Assembly (NCBI GenBank): GCA_963678705.1
Contig: OY783207.1
Coordinates: 4,650,001-4,714,000 of the forward strand
Direction of reading: 5' to 3'
Length of the DNA: 64,000 bases
DNA from: Panorpa germanica
Taxonomy: Eukaryota; Arthropoda; Insecta; Mecoptera; Panorpidae
Shown here: positions 1 to 12,115 of the stretch, piece after piece
How positions within the stretch are numbered: position 1 is the stretch's first letter
Layout of the letters: the number at the start of each line of letters is the position of its first letter
Position numbers and translations under genes: made by a program
Notes under the pieces: generated by a model
The model's input: only the letters and a program-made list of their open reading frames with translations
What the model was told of the DNA's origin: nothing
The model's database searches: none

Positions 1-3000
1 AATATATTTATGAACTGTTACAATATATTCTAAAGAGGAAAGTTCTGTTATTTGTATTCTTCATTTTTCTGGAGTACATTTTGAAAATTGACAATTTTTT
101 ATAGAGTTTAAAAATTCACCTTTGTGTCAAATTATCCTTAGCATCAAATATGAAAGAAGTCGGAAATATGAAAGACATAAAATGTAAAAATAATAAATAT
201 TTATGTTAAAGTAAAATCAAAAAAATAACAGTATAAAAGTGCCATTTTCTGACTTACACTTTCTGTAATATTCGTCTCTCCAAACATCACAGCGCTGGAC
301 ATTTTATCTTAAAATATTACCCATAGTTTTATCATCAAACTAAAATCTCTGTATAAAAACACATACCTATATAAAAGAAACAAATACACTATCAAAGTTC
401 TTTTATTCCAACCTTTAATAAAATTAATATGTAAATGTAATATATAAAAATAAATAAAAATTTAATCAAATAATGTGAAGTGGGTGCTGTCAAGAGTCCG
501 GAGTTCCGGACAGCTGTCAAAGATACATTATTATTTCAATAACAATAATGCAATCAAACAGCAGAAACATAACCGGCACTGACTGACTGACTGGTAGCGA
601 GTAAAAAAAAATAATTAAAAGAGAAATCGTCTCTTATCTTTGCAAGTGCTTTCTTTATTATTATTTTTATTATTATTCGAATGCGGTATAAATTAAACAT
701 AAATAAAATATTGGATCGATTCTCAGAACCTCTTGTGAGCGCTTTAATAATTTGGTGTCAGCCTCTTTATGTATTTCGATATGGTACTTACTAAATAGCT
801 ATTTATTTTCTGAGTATGGAGTTAATAAAATATCAGTGGATATTGTAACAATAATTTATATACGTAGGTATACTCGTATATATTTTGTTAATTTGACTCA
901 AGTAGTGATATGAGTAGTAGAATATATATATACGAGTATGTATATATATATATATATATATATATAACGCCAATAGTATCATACATTTTCAACATATCAA
1001 AATAATTTTTATATAAATCCTGAACAAATTTTACTGGAGTTGTTTTTTATTATTTACCAAAGAATAGGTTATATCTATGATGTTGGAAGTTTTATATTTT
1101 GTCATGGACGGATATATATATGCTTTTAAAGATACAAGTTCAAAATTCAATGTAAATAAATATGAATATTGTGTGAAAAGTATCTGAAATATAAAAGTCG
1201 CCCAAACATTCAATGGTTCCAAAAAAAAACCAAGATTTCAATATATAATAAATAAACAGATGTATCTTTCCCATGTAATATTCAACTGCGCTTATACAGA
1301 GCCAGATTAGTCATGACACTAGAATCTGGACACTAGAGCCTGGTTCCTAAAAGGGCCCTAATATTTCTGACAAGTATGCTTCACTGTGAGCTCTATCTCT
1401 ACAACCAAGTAAATGATAGTACATATAGTTCGCTACAGTGTGAGAGCGGAACAAAACTCTTTATTATAGGCCACACATGTCTTAATGCGGTCCTGGATGT
1501 ACATTTATCCTAACAATAGATCTGCATGTACCTTCAAGAAGGTTTACTTCAAACTATTTTATTATGATTTTTCCCCAATTCACGAAATAAAACGACTACA
1601 AGTTTCAAAACATTAAATATTAATATCCTTGCATATTGATGAATGAACGGTATTTGCTATACTTTTACCTTCTTAATTTTAAAACAGGTAAGCTGCAGCC
1701 TCATAAAAGGTGAAAAGTTTTCACGTATCCTTTGGTTTTAGATCTAAAGCTCAGGATTCGGTAAATCCAAATAAACCTAAAAATAGGGTTCCTTTATACC
1801 TTATACAATTTTAATAAATACAAAGATAAAAAGAAAAAATAGAACCTTTAAAGAAGAAGGACTTGAAAAGCATTATTTCGTTTTTAAAACATGTGCCTCT
1901 GTTTTATCTTCGTTATATGAAGATTTTCCAATATTTATCAAAGCTTTTCTTTCTAGGGTATTAAAGATATTTGATAAAGTATGAGATTGAATTTATTCAA
2001 TCTCCCAGTATTTTATAAACATAAAAAAAAATACATGACTAAAATATATAGTTATTTAACTAGAAATTTATTACATTTAAAATATTTAAACACAAAGTAT
2101 TACATAAACAATCCTATTCAAATAAAAATGTTTTAAACATTTTTTATGTTCATTCATTTTATATCATTAATTTCACACAGGCTCTCTAGTTAACTTAATC
2201 CACCATTGGCATTTAATTGTATATTTTTCTACTACAATTGTTGAATTAATCTGAAAATATAATCTATCAACTAACTTAGAATTCATGACGAATCTGCAAG
2301 ATTAATTTACAGAAATTAAAATCCATCTTTCCAATTACAAATTAATTAAAATTTAATCCATCCTTAGTAATTCATGGGCTGGGTTACTGAAACCAGATAG
2401 TCTGAGGCTGTGTTTCGGTTGAAATTGTATGTTTATGTTTCTATTAAGTTTTCTATATAGTAATATACAGAACAAAGAACAGCGGGGTCTCGCGGAATAA
2501 GACTTTTTGTGTGTCATCCAATACAAATGTCGAAATAATAATCAAAAGAATATTTCTTTTCAAGTATTTCTGTTATTTTAGTTTGAATGCTACTTTTGAA
2601 AACGTGTTCATTCAGCTCTTTGATATTTATGAGAAAATGAAAACTTGATAAATAAAATATGAAATATTATGAATGAAGCAAAAGTAAAAATTTATACATT
2701 TGATGACATCAAACACATACCTGTAAATTATTCTTTTCGTCAACCAATAACGCATTAACGCTTGTGAAAATAAAATTGCTAATAATTTTCTTTGTTGTAA
2801 GAGTCTTTTCTTAATATGTTACCATTTGGCCGCATTAAATACGCACCGTCTAAACAAAGTTATTCATATTTAAGGTTTATCTAACATAACAAAAGTTACC
2901 TGTTACGGTTTTACCTAATATAAAACGTTTTGTGACCTATTTTATTATTTTTTGGAAAAGTAAATCTATACTTTTGCTTCTTAATAATGTCTTTCTTAAT

Positions 3001-4730
3001 AAATTTATGTATGGATATATATTTTATGGGTTTGGTTGTTATATATTTATGTATGTTATTAATTAATGCTTACATAACCAAAAAGTTATTAATTTTTTTA
3101 CATAATGTATTTTATTCAATAAAATTTTACCATTATTTTATATAATATTTATATTTTTGCAGAAAGAAAACAAACAAATTAATTTTGGTAGGTTTTTAAA
3201 AGATAATAATTTAGAAATTGTATATAAAAAAACATAATAGAACGAGAAAAAGAATCCTTCTTAATATTTGGAAAGTTTAAGGTATTTCAATTATGACATA
3301 ATTTTTAAATTACTTTCCTTGTATCCACTTCTTAATTAAGTTGTTGATTTAATTAATTATAAAATAATTATCTTCATCCAACTCAAACATTCGAGATTAA
3401 TCTTAGAACAGCTAACAGCTTGGTTTATGAAACATGACTTTAAGAAATAAGAGTAATTAATTGCACAGGTTGATAAGAAGGAATCCTCATTAAACCCATA
3501 TTATTAAATTAGGTTTATTTTAAAATTAAAAGCTCACCTCAATTGTACTGGAAAACATTGTTATCTAATATTTACATTTTTGCGGTTAGTGTGATTATCC
3601 GTTGTGAAAATGTTCAATGAAAATTGTTGAAATATTTCTGAAAATAATTATGGTTAGTTGATATATTATATAAATATTGTGGAACATCAAAAATATTTAC
3701 TCAATTGCTTTGATGTAGGCGTGGATACATATGTGTACGCATATGTGTGTGTTGGAAAAACAAAATAAATAACCTATAAAGTTTTAATTACTAATTATGA
3801 TGTTATGGACTATTTCGTGGTACAGTATGATTCAAAAGTTGTGTTTGAAACAATTTATATTTAAATAGGGAAAAATTTATGTCAAAATTTTTACAAGCGG
3901 ATCTGTTATGCATATTACATAGAGTATATAATTGTATTTCGTTGCGTTTATGAGTTATCTACCTATTGAGTCAGATAAGAGGTACAATTTTGCATATAAC
4001 TGCATACTCAAATCAAATATCGATTGTTTGGAAAGGACTCACTAATGAACTGGATAATCGATATACAATTAATATTAATGTGAAGTATGCCGTTCAATTT
4101 TTATTTAAGTAAAATACAGGTCAATCTTTTTGATCCTAACTACTTTTATTAAAAAATACATATAACGATTTGTTCTTCTAATAAAAGTAAAGCAACATGG
4201 TGTAACTACATGTAAAATATATTTGCTCTCATTCACTCTTATTGTTTCTACTGCACTGCAATGATTCTAATTGGATAGAATTGATGTAGAGTCGGATAGT
4301 TTTAAACAACATCAAATCGGAATAATTAGATAATGCTATTCTCTATAATTGAACATAAATTTATAACATTTGGTGAAGAGACTTATAGCACGACAACAGC
4401 CTTAATACTATGTTACATTTTTAGTAAAATTCCATTCTAATTTACCTTACTTGAAAAGGGTTAAATATTTTAGAGCTTTTTAATTAAAATGTTTTTTGAT
4501 AGGGTTGAAATAATCATTTTTATCAACTTAACGAACGGGTTATGCCATTCTGAAATACAATATTTTTCGTAGTAAAAGTTATACATAATCCTTGTTTTAA
4601 AGTGGGATGGTGTGCACCTGACTTCCGTGTTAAAGAATCATGTAATATTGGTGTTTATAAATGCTTTAAGGACGTGTAGATAACAAATATTAAATTAGAT
4701 TGGACTAGTAACTTGTATAAAATCGTAATA
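1..4730. other. AT-rich stretch without recognisable gene
   Basis: Very AT-rich DNA with many stops in all frames. Apart from the (TA)n tract near 941-966 I see no coding region, RNA gene or clear transposon in it. Short open frames here have no recognisable motif. Confidence 0.6.
941..966. repeat. (TA)n microsatellite
   Basis: Uninterrupted run of about thirteen TA dinucleotides, preceded by a shorter TA run just upstream. Simple repeat, likely length-variable. Confidence 0.9.
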
Positions 4731-4934
4731 TATTTGTTAGGCAGTGTGATTCCAAAGCTGACACTTGTCTCCCTTATGCAAATGTGAAGCAACCGTGCCT
4801 ATCGAAAAACTGAATCGACTGTGAGTGTGTCGACGCTGTGAAATGTTTTATTTCGGCTTCTAAAAGAGGCCGAAAGCGTACAGATTTTAAAAATTATAAC
4901 GCAAAATAAAAACAAAGTCAATAGAAAATAGCAA

Positions 4935-5333
4935 ATGGCAAAGAAAAAAATTTTGTTTCATCAAGTCAACGCACCGTGTCACAAGTCAATCAAAACAATG
5001 GCAAAACTACATGAATTGAACTTCGAATTGCTTCCACATCCACCGTATTCGCCAGATTTGGCTCCCAGCGACTACTGCCTGTTCTAAAAACTGCAGACCT
5101 AAAAAAATGCTCGCCGGTAAGAAATTTCGCACGAATGAAGAGGTTATCGCTGAAACTGAGGCCTATTTTGAGGCAAAAGATAAATCGTTCTACAAAAGTG
5201 GTATTGCAATGTTACAGCGGCGCTGGAATGATTGCGTTGCTCTTGATGGAGATTACGTTGATGAATAAAGCTAATTTTGAACCAAAAAAACTGTGTTTTC
5301 TTTGTTAGGCCCGGGACTTTTCAGCCCATGTGT
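4935..5333 (+). pseudogene. Dead mariner transposase C-terminal half plus 3' terminal repeat
   Basis: Translation from about 4935 gives a mariner-type transposase C-terminal region: an FHQ-NAPCHKS block followed by HPPYSPDLAPSDY, the latter holding the last aspartate of the DD34D triad. The second catalytic aspartate, expected right after FHQ, is replaced by valine at 4965-4967. A TAA stop follows at 5085-5087, and the remaining C-terminus (from 5107, about 53 codons to the stop at 5266-5268, with an EAKDKSFYK block and a final YVDE) lies in another frame, so there is also a frameshift. After the stop comes a CCCGGGACTTTTCAGCCC block typical of a mariner terminal repeat, ending at a TA (5334-5335). 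No 5' half or left terminal repeat was found nearby. This is a fossil, not a source of transposase. Confidence 0.88.
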
Positions 5334-5335
5334 TA

Positions 5336-7442
5336 AATATATAAAGAAAGTGGCATAAATCTTCTTTTATCAAATGTTTAAAGATGATTTATAAAGTTTT
5401 ATAGTATTTATTTGAACAAACAAGTAGCGATATCATTACGCTTGTATTAGTAAAATTAAGATTCGAATACATTGGTGGGTAACCTCTTCTTAAGCCACAT
5501 AAAGATTTATTATTGTTTTAACAACTTTCCTCAACTCCAACATTAACTTGATCCGAACTTCCGAATGGAATTCTAAGTCAGAATTCGGATTGCTTTTGCT
5601 TTATACTTTGTTGGACATAAGAGCGTGACGTAATCATTGTGTCTGTTTTTATTGTCTCTGGTCTCACATTCAATTACCAAAAATATCTATACTTAAACAA
5701 ACATCTACAGTTATAAATCATTGAGACAGGAATCTCGGAAGTTATCGCCTAGCTACCTAGAATGTGGTTAAACTTTCCGAAACTTATTTTTTATGTTTTT
5801 TTCTTTACAACTATTTTGATAGACTTTTTTATACAGATCTGTGATGGGAATGAAATTCAAAAATAAAATTTGATTGGTTTAAGAAAACAAAATACTTTTA
5901 CAAGTTTTAAAACAATTATTTTTAAATTATCTTTTTAGTTAAAGATATGCAATGTTAAAAAGAGGTCAACTGTGTATTTTCGATAATCATCTTAAAAATA
6001 AGGCTGTAATTTGTTTCTTTTGTTTATCTTGAAAATAGTAACTCCCACAAAAATACTGCAAATGATTTGCACTGATTTGCACTGATTTGATACTGATTTT
6101 TGTAGATAATAATATTCCCTGCAACTTTTGTGTATAACTTTTTAATATAACTTTTATAATAAAAAAGTTATAAGCTCTGAACAAACATACTGTATCACAG
6201 TAGTACTAGTTTGCATTGCTCCACGAACTATAATAATTACTTTTCGCCTATAACTTTTTCAATATAAAAGCAACAATAAAAAGATGTAAATAAAAGTTGT
6301 AGATAATGATATTATCAACAAAAAAGCTCTTTATAAAATTTTCATAGGAGCTATAGTTTTCAAGATAAGCAAATAAAACTAATATAATATTTTTAAAGAG
6401 TGTTATAATTTTGCAGATCATTTATAAATTCATTTAAAAATAAAATAAAGCAGGATTTTTGTTGTCAAATAAATGGAAATTTAATAACCTTCTATCTCTG
6501 AAACTTGTATTACTACTATTTTAATTTAATATAATTTAAAATATACGTTGAAATATAAGAGACGTGATATTGTTCTCCTTACATAAAATATAGGAAAAAA
6601 GAATTTGTTAGTAGTACTCGTGAAGTAGAAGTAAATTTCATTTTGATTACAGAAAGATTTATTAATATAAAAATCTGTAGTTTCTACTATACCGTTGTAC
6701 GCAGTGAAGGTCATAGTGCAGTCGTAGAGGGTCGGATTAGAGTAAAAAGCTCCTGAAAACCCATGGCCTTCTAAGATAGCTATAGCACGAGATCCGATTG
6801 CGTGATTACTACTGTTAAAAATACATAAGAGTGAGAGAGAGTTAGAGCACCACACTGTCCATCAGACAAGGACGCGGTATGCCAGCTGGTAAATTTAAAT
6901 TAAAAGTACTTGGGGCCTTATTTTGATAAGTAACTCGGCAGAACCATATTTCTCTATTCATAATTATTTCTCTATTAATATGATTTAATATTTTAAATCG
7001 TTTTACGCTCTTTTAAAAAAAAGTTATTTTGGTTACTATCACGAAGCAAAAGACCTTCCACCTAAGGCTATCATAGTAAGAAATGGTTGGACTAGTAACC
7101 ATTTTATTTTCTTTGTGTGCAAGCCTTATGTTACTCTGTCATGTTTGTTTGATCCAAACCTTTCATGCATTTGATACATTTTTTCCTTTGAGACCAAAAA
7201 TATGAAGAAGAAAAAAAGATTGTAAAAGGATAAATAAATATAAATGTCTTATAAATAAAATGTTAAAAATTCCTCACATTTTTTTAATACTGTCACAAAT
7301 AATGTATTTTTTAAGAGCTCTATCAAATAAATAAACATTTTATTACTTAACTAGACACGAAACGTATTATTTACCGAAGTTTAACATAATTTTATTACAT
7401 ATTCGTAAAATAAATATGTAAAGAACAATAACAACTTTTAAT
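5336..7442. other. AT-rich stretch without recognisable gene
   Basis: No supported gene. It contains a short run of near-perfect 11-bp tandem units (CACTGATTTG type) near 6065-6096. The longer open frame near 6526-6855 (minus) shows no domain or codon pattern that I recognise. Confidence 0.5.
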
Positions 7443-7893
7443 AATACTTATTATTATTTATTATTAATTGTTGTTTATTGTTCGCCTTTCGGCTTTACAA
7501 TCTACATTCTTAATACATTTCATATACTTCAACTTACAATTAAATTTACATTATTCTAGACCTTTTTATTTCCAAAAGTAGTAGCGAGCGAAAGGAATAT
7601 TGGCCAGCTATTAAAGGGAGGCAGTGAAGGAAAGAGGTGGATGGCGGAAATAGTAAGAAGGAAAGAAAAAACAGGAGAATAAATAAGCTGGTGGCTGAGT
7701 TGCACAAGGAACAGGAAGAGAAAGGAAGTACTAAAAGAGGCAGTGAAGGGAAGCAGGAGAAAGAAAGAAGTAGCGAGGAAACAGTTAAACTTCAGCCCAG
7801 AAAAATAGACTAGGGAATAGACCAGTACAGAAGGAAGACAAGGGAAAATGAAGGAAGAGGGTCAAGAGAAGAAGAAGCAGAAAGTACTTTTGG
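7443..7893. repeat. Purine-rich dispersed repeat, copy 1 (rearranged)
   Basis: Two parts of one repeat family. 7586-7893 is almost pure A/G on the plus strand (blocks such as AGAGGCAGTGAAGGGAAGCA and AGAAGAAGAAGCAGAAAG) and matches copies at 34980 and 53889. 7443-7560 is the family's 3' tail (TTGTAAAGCCGAAAGGC block ending in AAT/ATA triplets) but reversed, on the minus strand. In the other two copies the tail follows the purine tract in the same direction, so this copy is rearranged. The AAT-rich tail suggests a retroposed element; I cannot name the family. Confidence 0.65.
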
Positions 7894-8550
7894 AACTTTT
7901 AATAATACATTAATTTATTATGAAACATTATTTATTCTTGCATAAAAAGATTTATTAACGTTTAAAAACATACATTTAGTATGTCGAAAGATAATTTTTG
8001 TTACATAACTATATTGTTTAGAGGATTACTTTATATAGAACAGAATATATTTTCCCTGTAACATACTAATACGTGGAAGTCAACTTTTGAATGTGATATC
8101 ATTTTTAAAATCCTCTGTAGTAAACTGTGCTACTAAATTATTTATAAAACATATGCAAATTTAAAAAGACGTCAAAAAAAGGTCATTTAGAAACATACGG
8201 ATACAGCACGCAATAATTGGTTTTAATAATTCAGTAGCTGAATAAATTACTCAAACCTGTTGAGCTGACAATCATTGCCGATGCTGGGCTTGCTCATTAT
8301 TAATTCATCTCCCGGCTTTCTGGTACCACACTGTTCTCAATCAGTCTCCCGACTTATTCACCGGGTCCAGAGTCAAAGCCCTTTACAACCCTACAAGGTT
8401 GGCTAAAGGACGAGCAACCGAAAATAGCATCGATACTTCGCAGTGAGATGTTATTCAATTATGTGGATTTAAATAATTGACCGTGCAGTCAATTCTATGT
8501 GCGTCATAGAATAAATGAAAAAATAATGCGATCTTACTATGCAAATATCA

Positions 8551-9129
8551 TGGGCTTGTGTCCTATGTCTAAATTTCTATAAAAGTGTACTATACATTGA
8601 ACATTTAAAAAAGGCATTTTGTCTCTTTAATTATTAAAGGGATTCATCGGTGCACAACATTTCACATGCATTTGACCTCCCAACCGCTAGTTGCTATCTC
8701 TTTTATACAACAGAGCGTAAAAGAAATATATTCTTGACAGAACTATGACAAGTTTACAGGTTACCAACCTTACAGCTCATAAATCTCTGCTATATGTATT
8801 TAAATAAAAAAACATCAAATATTATTTACAGCTATTTCAAGGAACAATAAAATTTCAATAATATGTCTGCCGTAACAGGGTTAAATAAAATAAAAACTTA
8901 TTATTCTTTGACTTGACTTGATTATTTTGACTACCAACAGCTATAAAACATTACCATAGTACTGACCTACTCAACAAATGATTGACGTATAAAATGCATT
9001 TCACGTCATACAAATGGTCGACCATCTCTAGCGCTAAAACTACAATTCAAACTTTTAATTGCTATATCTCCGTCAACATTTAGATATTTAATAAAATAGA
9101 CACGCCAATACACATTTATTAACATCAAT
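8551..9129 (+). mobile_element. 620-bp TIR family, copy A (right end missing)
   Basis: Starts with TGGGCTTGTGTCCTATGTCT, the left end shared with copies at 14796, 30384 and 46186, and shows the shared inner blocks (AAAGGGATTCA, GGTTACCAACCTTACAGC, TATATCTCCGTCAACATT). The stretch about 8650-8755 differs from the other copies. Similarity stops at about 9129, before the expected right terminal repeat, so this copy is truncated. No coding capacity; a non-autonomous DNA element. Confidence 0.8.
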
Positions 9130-10123
9130 GATATATTTGTCTAGGTACATCACTGATAGTTCTTGCATTATTATGTGCCTGTTTCTATTTTAAGTGAAAC
9201 ACTGGACAACATTCTGCAATTAATTCCAGAGCAAGATTGAAAGATAGAACATGGACAAATTGGGTTAAAGTTCATTTCCTTTCTACGATTCTACTTCTGC
9301 AAACTAGGTCTGCATAAGTGCAAAATCTTGCTGAATATTTAACTAAACAGGTGAATAGAGTTTTCTGCTCTATTCATACATCAAATAGTATATGCATAGT
9401 ATGAGAAATATTTCAGAAAAGCGTGATAAATAAACATAGGTATTGTGCAATTTGCTGGGGTTTGTTGGCGAAGTGGGACGACAGGGGATTCTTGAATATT
9501 ACTGAACTCCTGCAGACATAATAAAGGAAAACTTTACAGAAACGATTGAAATTGGATGAGTTGCGGTTTTTGTTAAAATGACGAAATTAAATAGACAACG
9601 TATATTTTATAAAAACTTTAAAGGTAAAAGGTTTATCAAGTTCAGCAGTTTTCTGAAAAAAATTATAGATATATAGAATACAAATCTACATAATATATAA
9701 TAAATAAATGTGGGTGTTGCCTAGAATTTTAATTTTTACATTTTTAAGTATCATTACCACTCACTGCTTTAATTTAATTACATAGTATGTATTTTGCATT
9801 TAATTTAAATTGTTTAGCATATGGCAATACGCGTAGTCATTTTTAATTTAATTTATTTTTTAAGTTTTCTTAGTTTTTTTAGAACCTTACAAGGTCCAAT
9901 GTTTTAAATTAAAAATATTAAATTCAGAAAAACTATATTAAATTATAAACTCCAATATGTGACAATCTTACAATCTTTAAATTTACTTTTAAAAGAAGTT
10001 TAATGTCAGTTTTACGATAATGTCACTAACGATGCATACGCACTAACTAAATTAACAAAACTTAAATTAAAACACAAATGTGAAAATGAATGCTTAAACG
10101 AAAACCTGAAATCTAGATTACAA
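9130..10123. other. AT-rich stretch without recognisable gene
   Basis: No gene, RNA or clear repeat recognised between the truncated MITE copy and the Helitron start. Confidence 0.5.
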
Positions 10124-10314
10124 TCTATACTAATATTATAAAGCGACAGAGTTTGTTTGTTTGAACGCGCTAATCTCCGAAACTACTGGTTCGAATTGAA
10201 TAATTCTTTTTGTGTTGGATAGTCCAGTTATCGAGGAAGGCTATAGGCTATATAACATCACGCTACGACTAATAGGAGCAAAGATATAGTGGTAAATGTG
10301 TAAAAAACGGGAGA
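10124..10314 (+). mobile_element. Helitron 1, 5' terminal segment (first copy of a duplicated unit)
   Basis: Starts with TCTATACTAATATTATAAAG directly after an A, as expected for a Helitron 5' end (TC, inserted between A and T). The unit from 10132 to 10314 recurs at 12104-12286 with only about two substitutions seen (CACGCTACGACT versus CGCGCTACGACC). It contains the GAACGCGCTAATCTC and GAGGAAGGCTATAGGC blocks that I associate with lepidopteran Helitrons. The best explanation is a tandem duplication of the Helitron 5' end followed by insertion of the retroelement at 10327. Confidence 0.7.
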
Positions 10315-10326
10315 AATATTATAAAG
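10315..10326 (+). repeat. Left target-site duplication of the ORF1-only retroelement
   Basis: AATATTATAAAG, identical to 12104-12115 on the other side of the retroelement. The same 12-mer occurs at 10132-10143 as the start of the first Helitron unit, so the insertion target was the start of a second, tandem unit. Confidence 0.75.
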
Positions 10327-12103
10327 CACAATCGAGTAGTCATTCGATACGTGATAGACGTGTTTTGTTTGTTTCCTTAAAATAATTTAATTGAACTAAT
10401 ATTATTAAATATACATATATATAAATTAATTAAAAAGTAAATTTAAATTTAAAGTAAAATTGCATTATCTAAAATATTATTATTTTAATATTCAAATTTT
10501 CTGAATTTAAAAAATGAATTTGAATTCTGAGGGGAAAGTGGGAGTTGACCCCAATATAAATTTATACAATGAAGATAATTTAACTTTATCTTCTTATAAA
10601 ATTATGATTCAGAAAGAAGATATTCTAAATGAAAAATATGGGATCAGTACATTAAAAACAGCAAAAATGCTATATAATTCAGAATATGGAAAAGATATTA
10701 CAGAAATAAAGAAAATAGGAAAAAATAGAATAATGGCGGTATGTAAAAATTATAAATCAGCTAATATGTTAGTGAAATTAAATAACAAGAAAACATCAGG
10801 AGTTGATATGTTTATACCAATGTTTTGGATTACAAGAATTGGAATTACCAAAAATGTAGATATTGAATTTTCGGAGGAAGAATTAAAAGAAAACATTTAT
10901 AGTGACCCGTATAAAATCCACTCCATAAGGAGATTAAAAAGGAGAGTGAAAGTTGAAGATGAAATTAAATATGAGGACTCTAGAAATATTATCATTTTCT
11001 TTGAAGGCCAAAATTTACCTCAATATATTTATATTTGGAATGCTAAATTACCCTGTGAACCATTTATTAAAAATACGAGACAATGTTATAAATGTTTAAG
11101 ATATAACCATACGGCCAATCAATGTAAAGGAAAGAGTAGATGTAGCAAATGTGGTTCAAATGAACATACGCTAAATTTATGTAAAAATGAAATTATAAAA
11201 TGTGTAAATTGTGATGAAGAACATGATGCGACTGATAAAAATTGCAAAGAAAGAAAAAGGCAACAAGAAATAAAAATTTTAATGGGAAACAGAAATCTTA
11301 GTTATCAAGAAGCCGCTATTGAAATACCTCAAATTTGGAAAGACAAAAATTCGTATGCTGTAACTACAAAAAATAGATTTGATATATTATCTAATTATGA
11401 AAAGGACTTTCCTCAAAATTTAACAAGTCGTGAAAATAGTATACCATCATATAAGCCAGCACCCATTAGAAAAAGAACATATTTAGATAGAAACTGTAAA
11501 AAGGAAAATATTAAAAAACAAAATAATATAAATGATAATAAAATTGAAACTAAACAGAATGAGAAAGAACAAAGTTTCATTAATTATATTACAAATTCTA
11601 CACCTAGAACTTATAATACAAGGAACAATTACAGAAAAAATGAACAAGATAATGACGAGGAACAAACAGAAAATAATTCTCAGAGGTCCATAAAAGTACC
11701 AAAAATTCAATCCAACTCTAAATTATTAGTATCACAAAATTTTAGTGAAAATAAAAATGAAGAAAGAAATAAATTCATGACGGATTCAAATAAATTTTCT
11801 ATATTTGAAAATATAGAAAGAGGAAGAAAAAAATAGCGAAATTATAAAAATAATATAATATAAGAGCATACATATTAGAGTAACATATAAAATTATAATT
11901 ATTAAATAGCGTCTATTCGTAAATAAGGTTTCTAGAAATTGATATTATACAGTGGAACGGACGGAAATTAATTAGTGAAATATTAAAATATTTATAAATT
12001 TGTAAAATTAAATTATAAATTATAAAAGATGTATTTAAAAAAGATTGTTGGTGGCTATGACGAAAGAAAGTCAAGGCAAATAAGTGAATAAATATAAAAA
12101 AAA
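10327..12103 (+). mobile_element. ORF1-only non-LTR retrotransposon (half-LINE)
   Basis: About 1.78 kb between 12-bp direct repeats, with a 187-bp leader, one long ORF (10514-11836), a 267-bp AT-rich 3' region and a terminal A tract (about 12096-12105), preceded by AATAAA at about 12088. These are marks of target-primed reverse transcription. There is no endonuclease or reverse transcriptase ORF, so it would have to move in trans. The leader contains TCATTC (10339-10344), which fits the arthropod initiator consensus, and AGACGTG just downstream, like internal promoters of insect non-LTR elements. It may be a deletion derivative of a full element or an established ORF1-only family. Confidence 0.75.
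10514..11836 (+). CDS. Gag-like ORF1 protein with three CCHC zinc knuckles
   Basis: Intact 440-residue ORF ending in TAG. It resembles the ORF1 (nucleic-acid-binding, Gag-like) protein of insect Jockey/CR1-group non-LTR retrotransposons, which packages the element RNA. Residues about 60-180 have the mixed alpha/beta look of the RRM-like part usually found before the knuckles. Three knuckles follow: residues 191-204 and 210-223 are C-x2-C-x4-H-x4-C, and 230-244 is C-x2-C-x3-H-x6-C, the spacing typical of the third knuckle in this family. The C-terminal 190 residues are Lys/Asn/Glu/Arg-rich and probably disordered. The first ATG after the leader is used as start. The ORF has no stop or frameshift despite strongly AT-rich codons, which points to a recent insertion. 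No ORF2 follows. Function in host cells, if any, is unknown. Confidence 0.88.
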   Translation: MNLNSEGKVGVDPNINLYNEDNLTLSSYKIMIQKEDILNEKYGISTLKTAKMLYNSEYGKDITEIKKIGKNRIMAVCKNYKSANMLVKLNNKKTSGVDMFIPMFWITRIGITKNVDIEFSEEELKENIYSDPYKIHSIRRLKRRVKVEDEIKYEDSRNIIIFFEGQNLPQYIYIWNAKLPCEPFIKNTRQCYKCLRYNHTANQCKGKSRCSKCGSNEHTLNLCKNEIIKCVNCDEEHDATDKNCKERKRQQEIKILMGNRNLSYQEAAIEIPQIWKDKNSYAVTTKNRFDILSNYEKDFPQNLTSRENSIPSYKPAPIRKRTYLDRNCKKENIKKQNNINDNKIETKQNEKEQSFINYITNSTPRTYNTRNNYRKNEQDNDEEQTENNSQRSIKVPKIQSNSKLLVSQNFSENKNEERNKFMTDSNKFSIFENIERGRKK

Positions 12104-12115
12104 AATATTATAAAG
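12104..12115 (+). repeat. Right target-site duplication of the ORF1-only retroelement
   Basis: AATATTATAAAG directly after the A tract, matching 10315-10326. It is also the beginning of the second Helitron 5' unit. Confidence 0.75.

Noticed and set aside
10188..10200. GGTTCGAATT as a tRNA box B
   Set aside because: Part of the Helitron 5' unit; no cloverleaf can be formed around it.
11483..11710. 75-codon minus-strand frame
   Set aside because: Shadow of the Gag-like ORF on the opposite strand.
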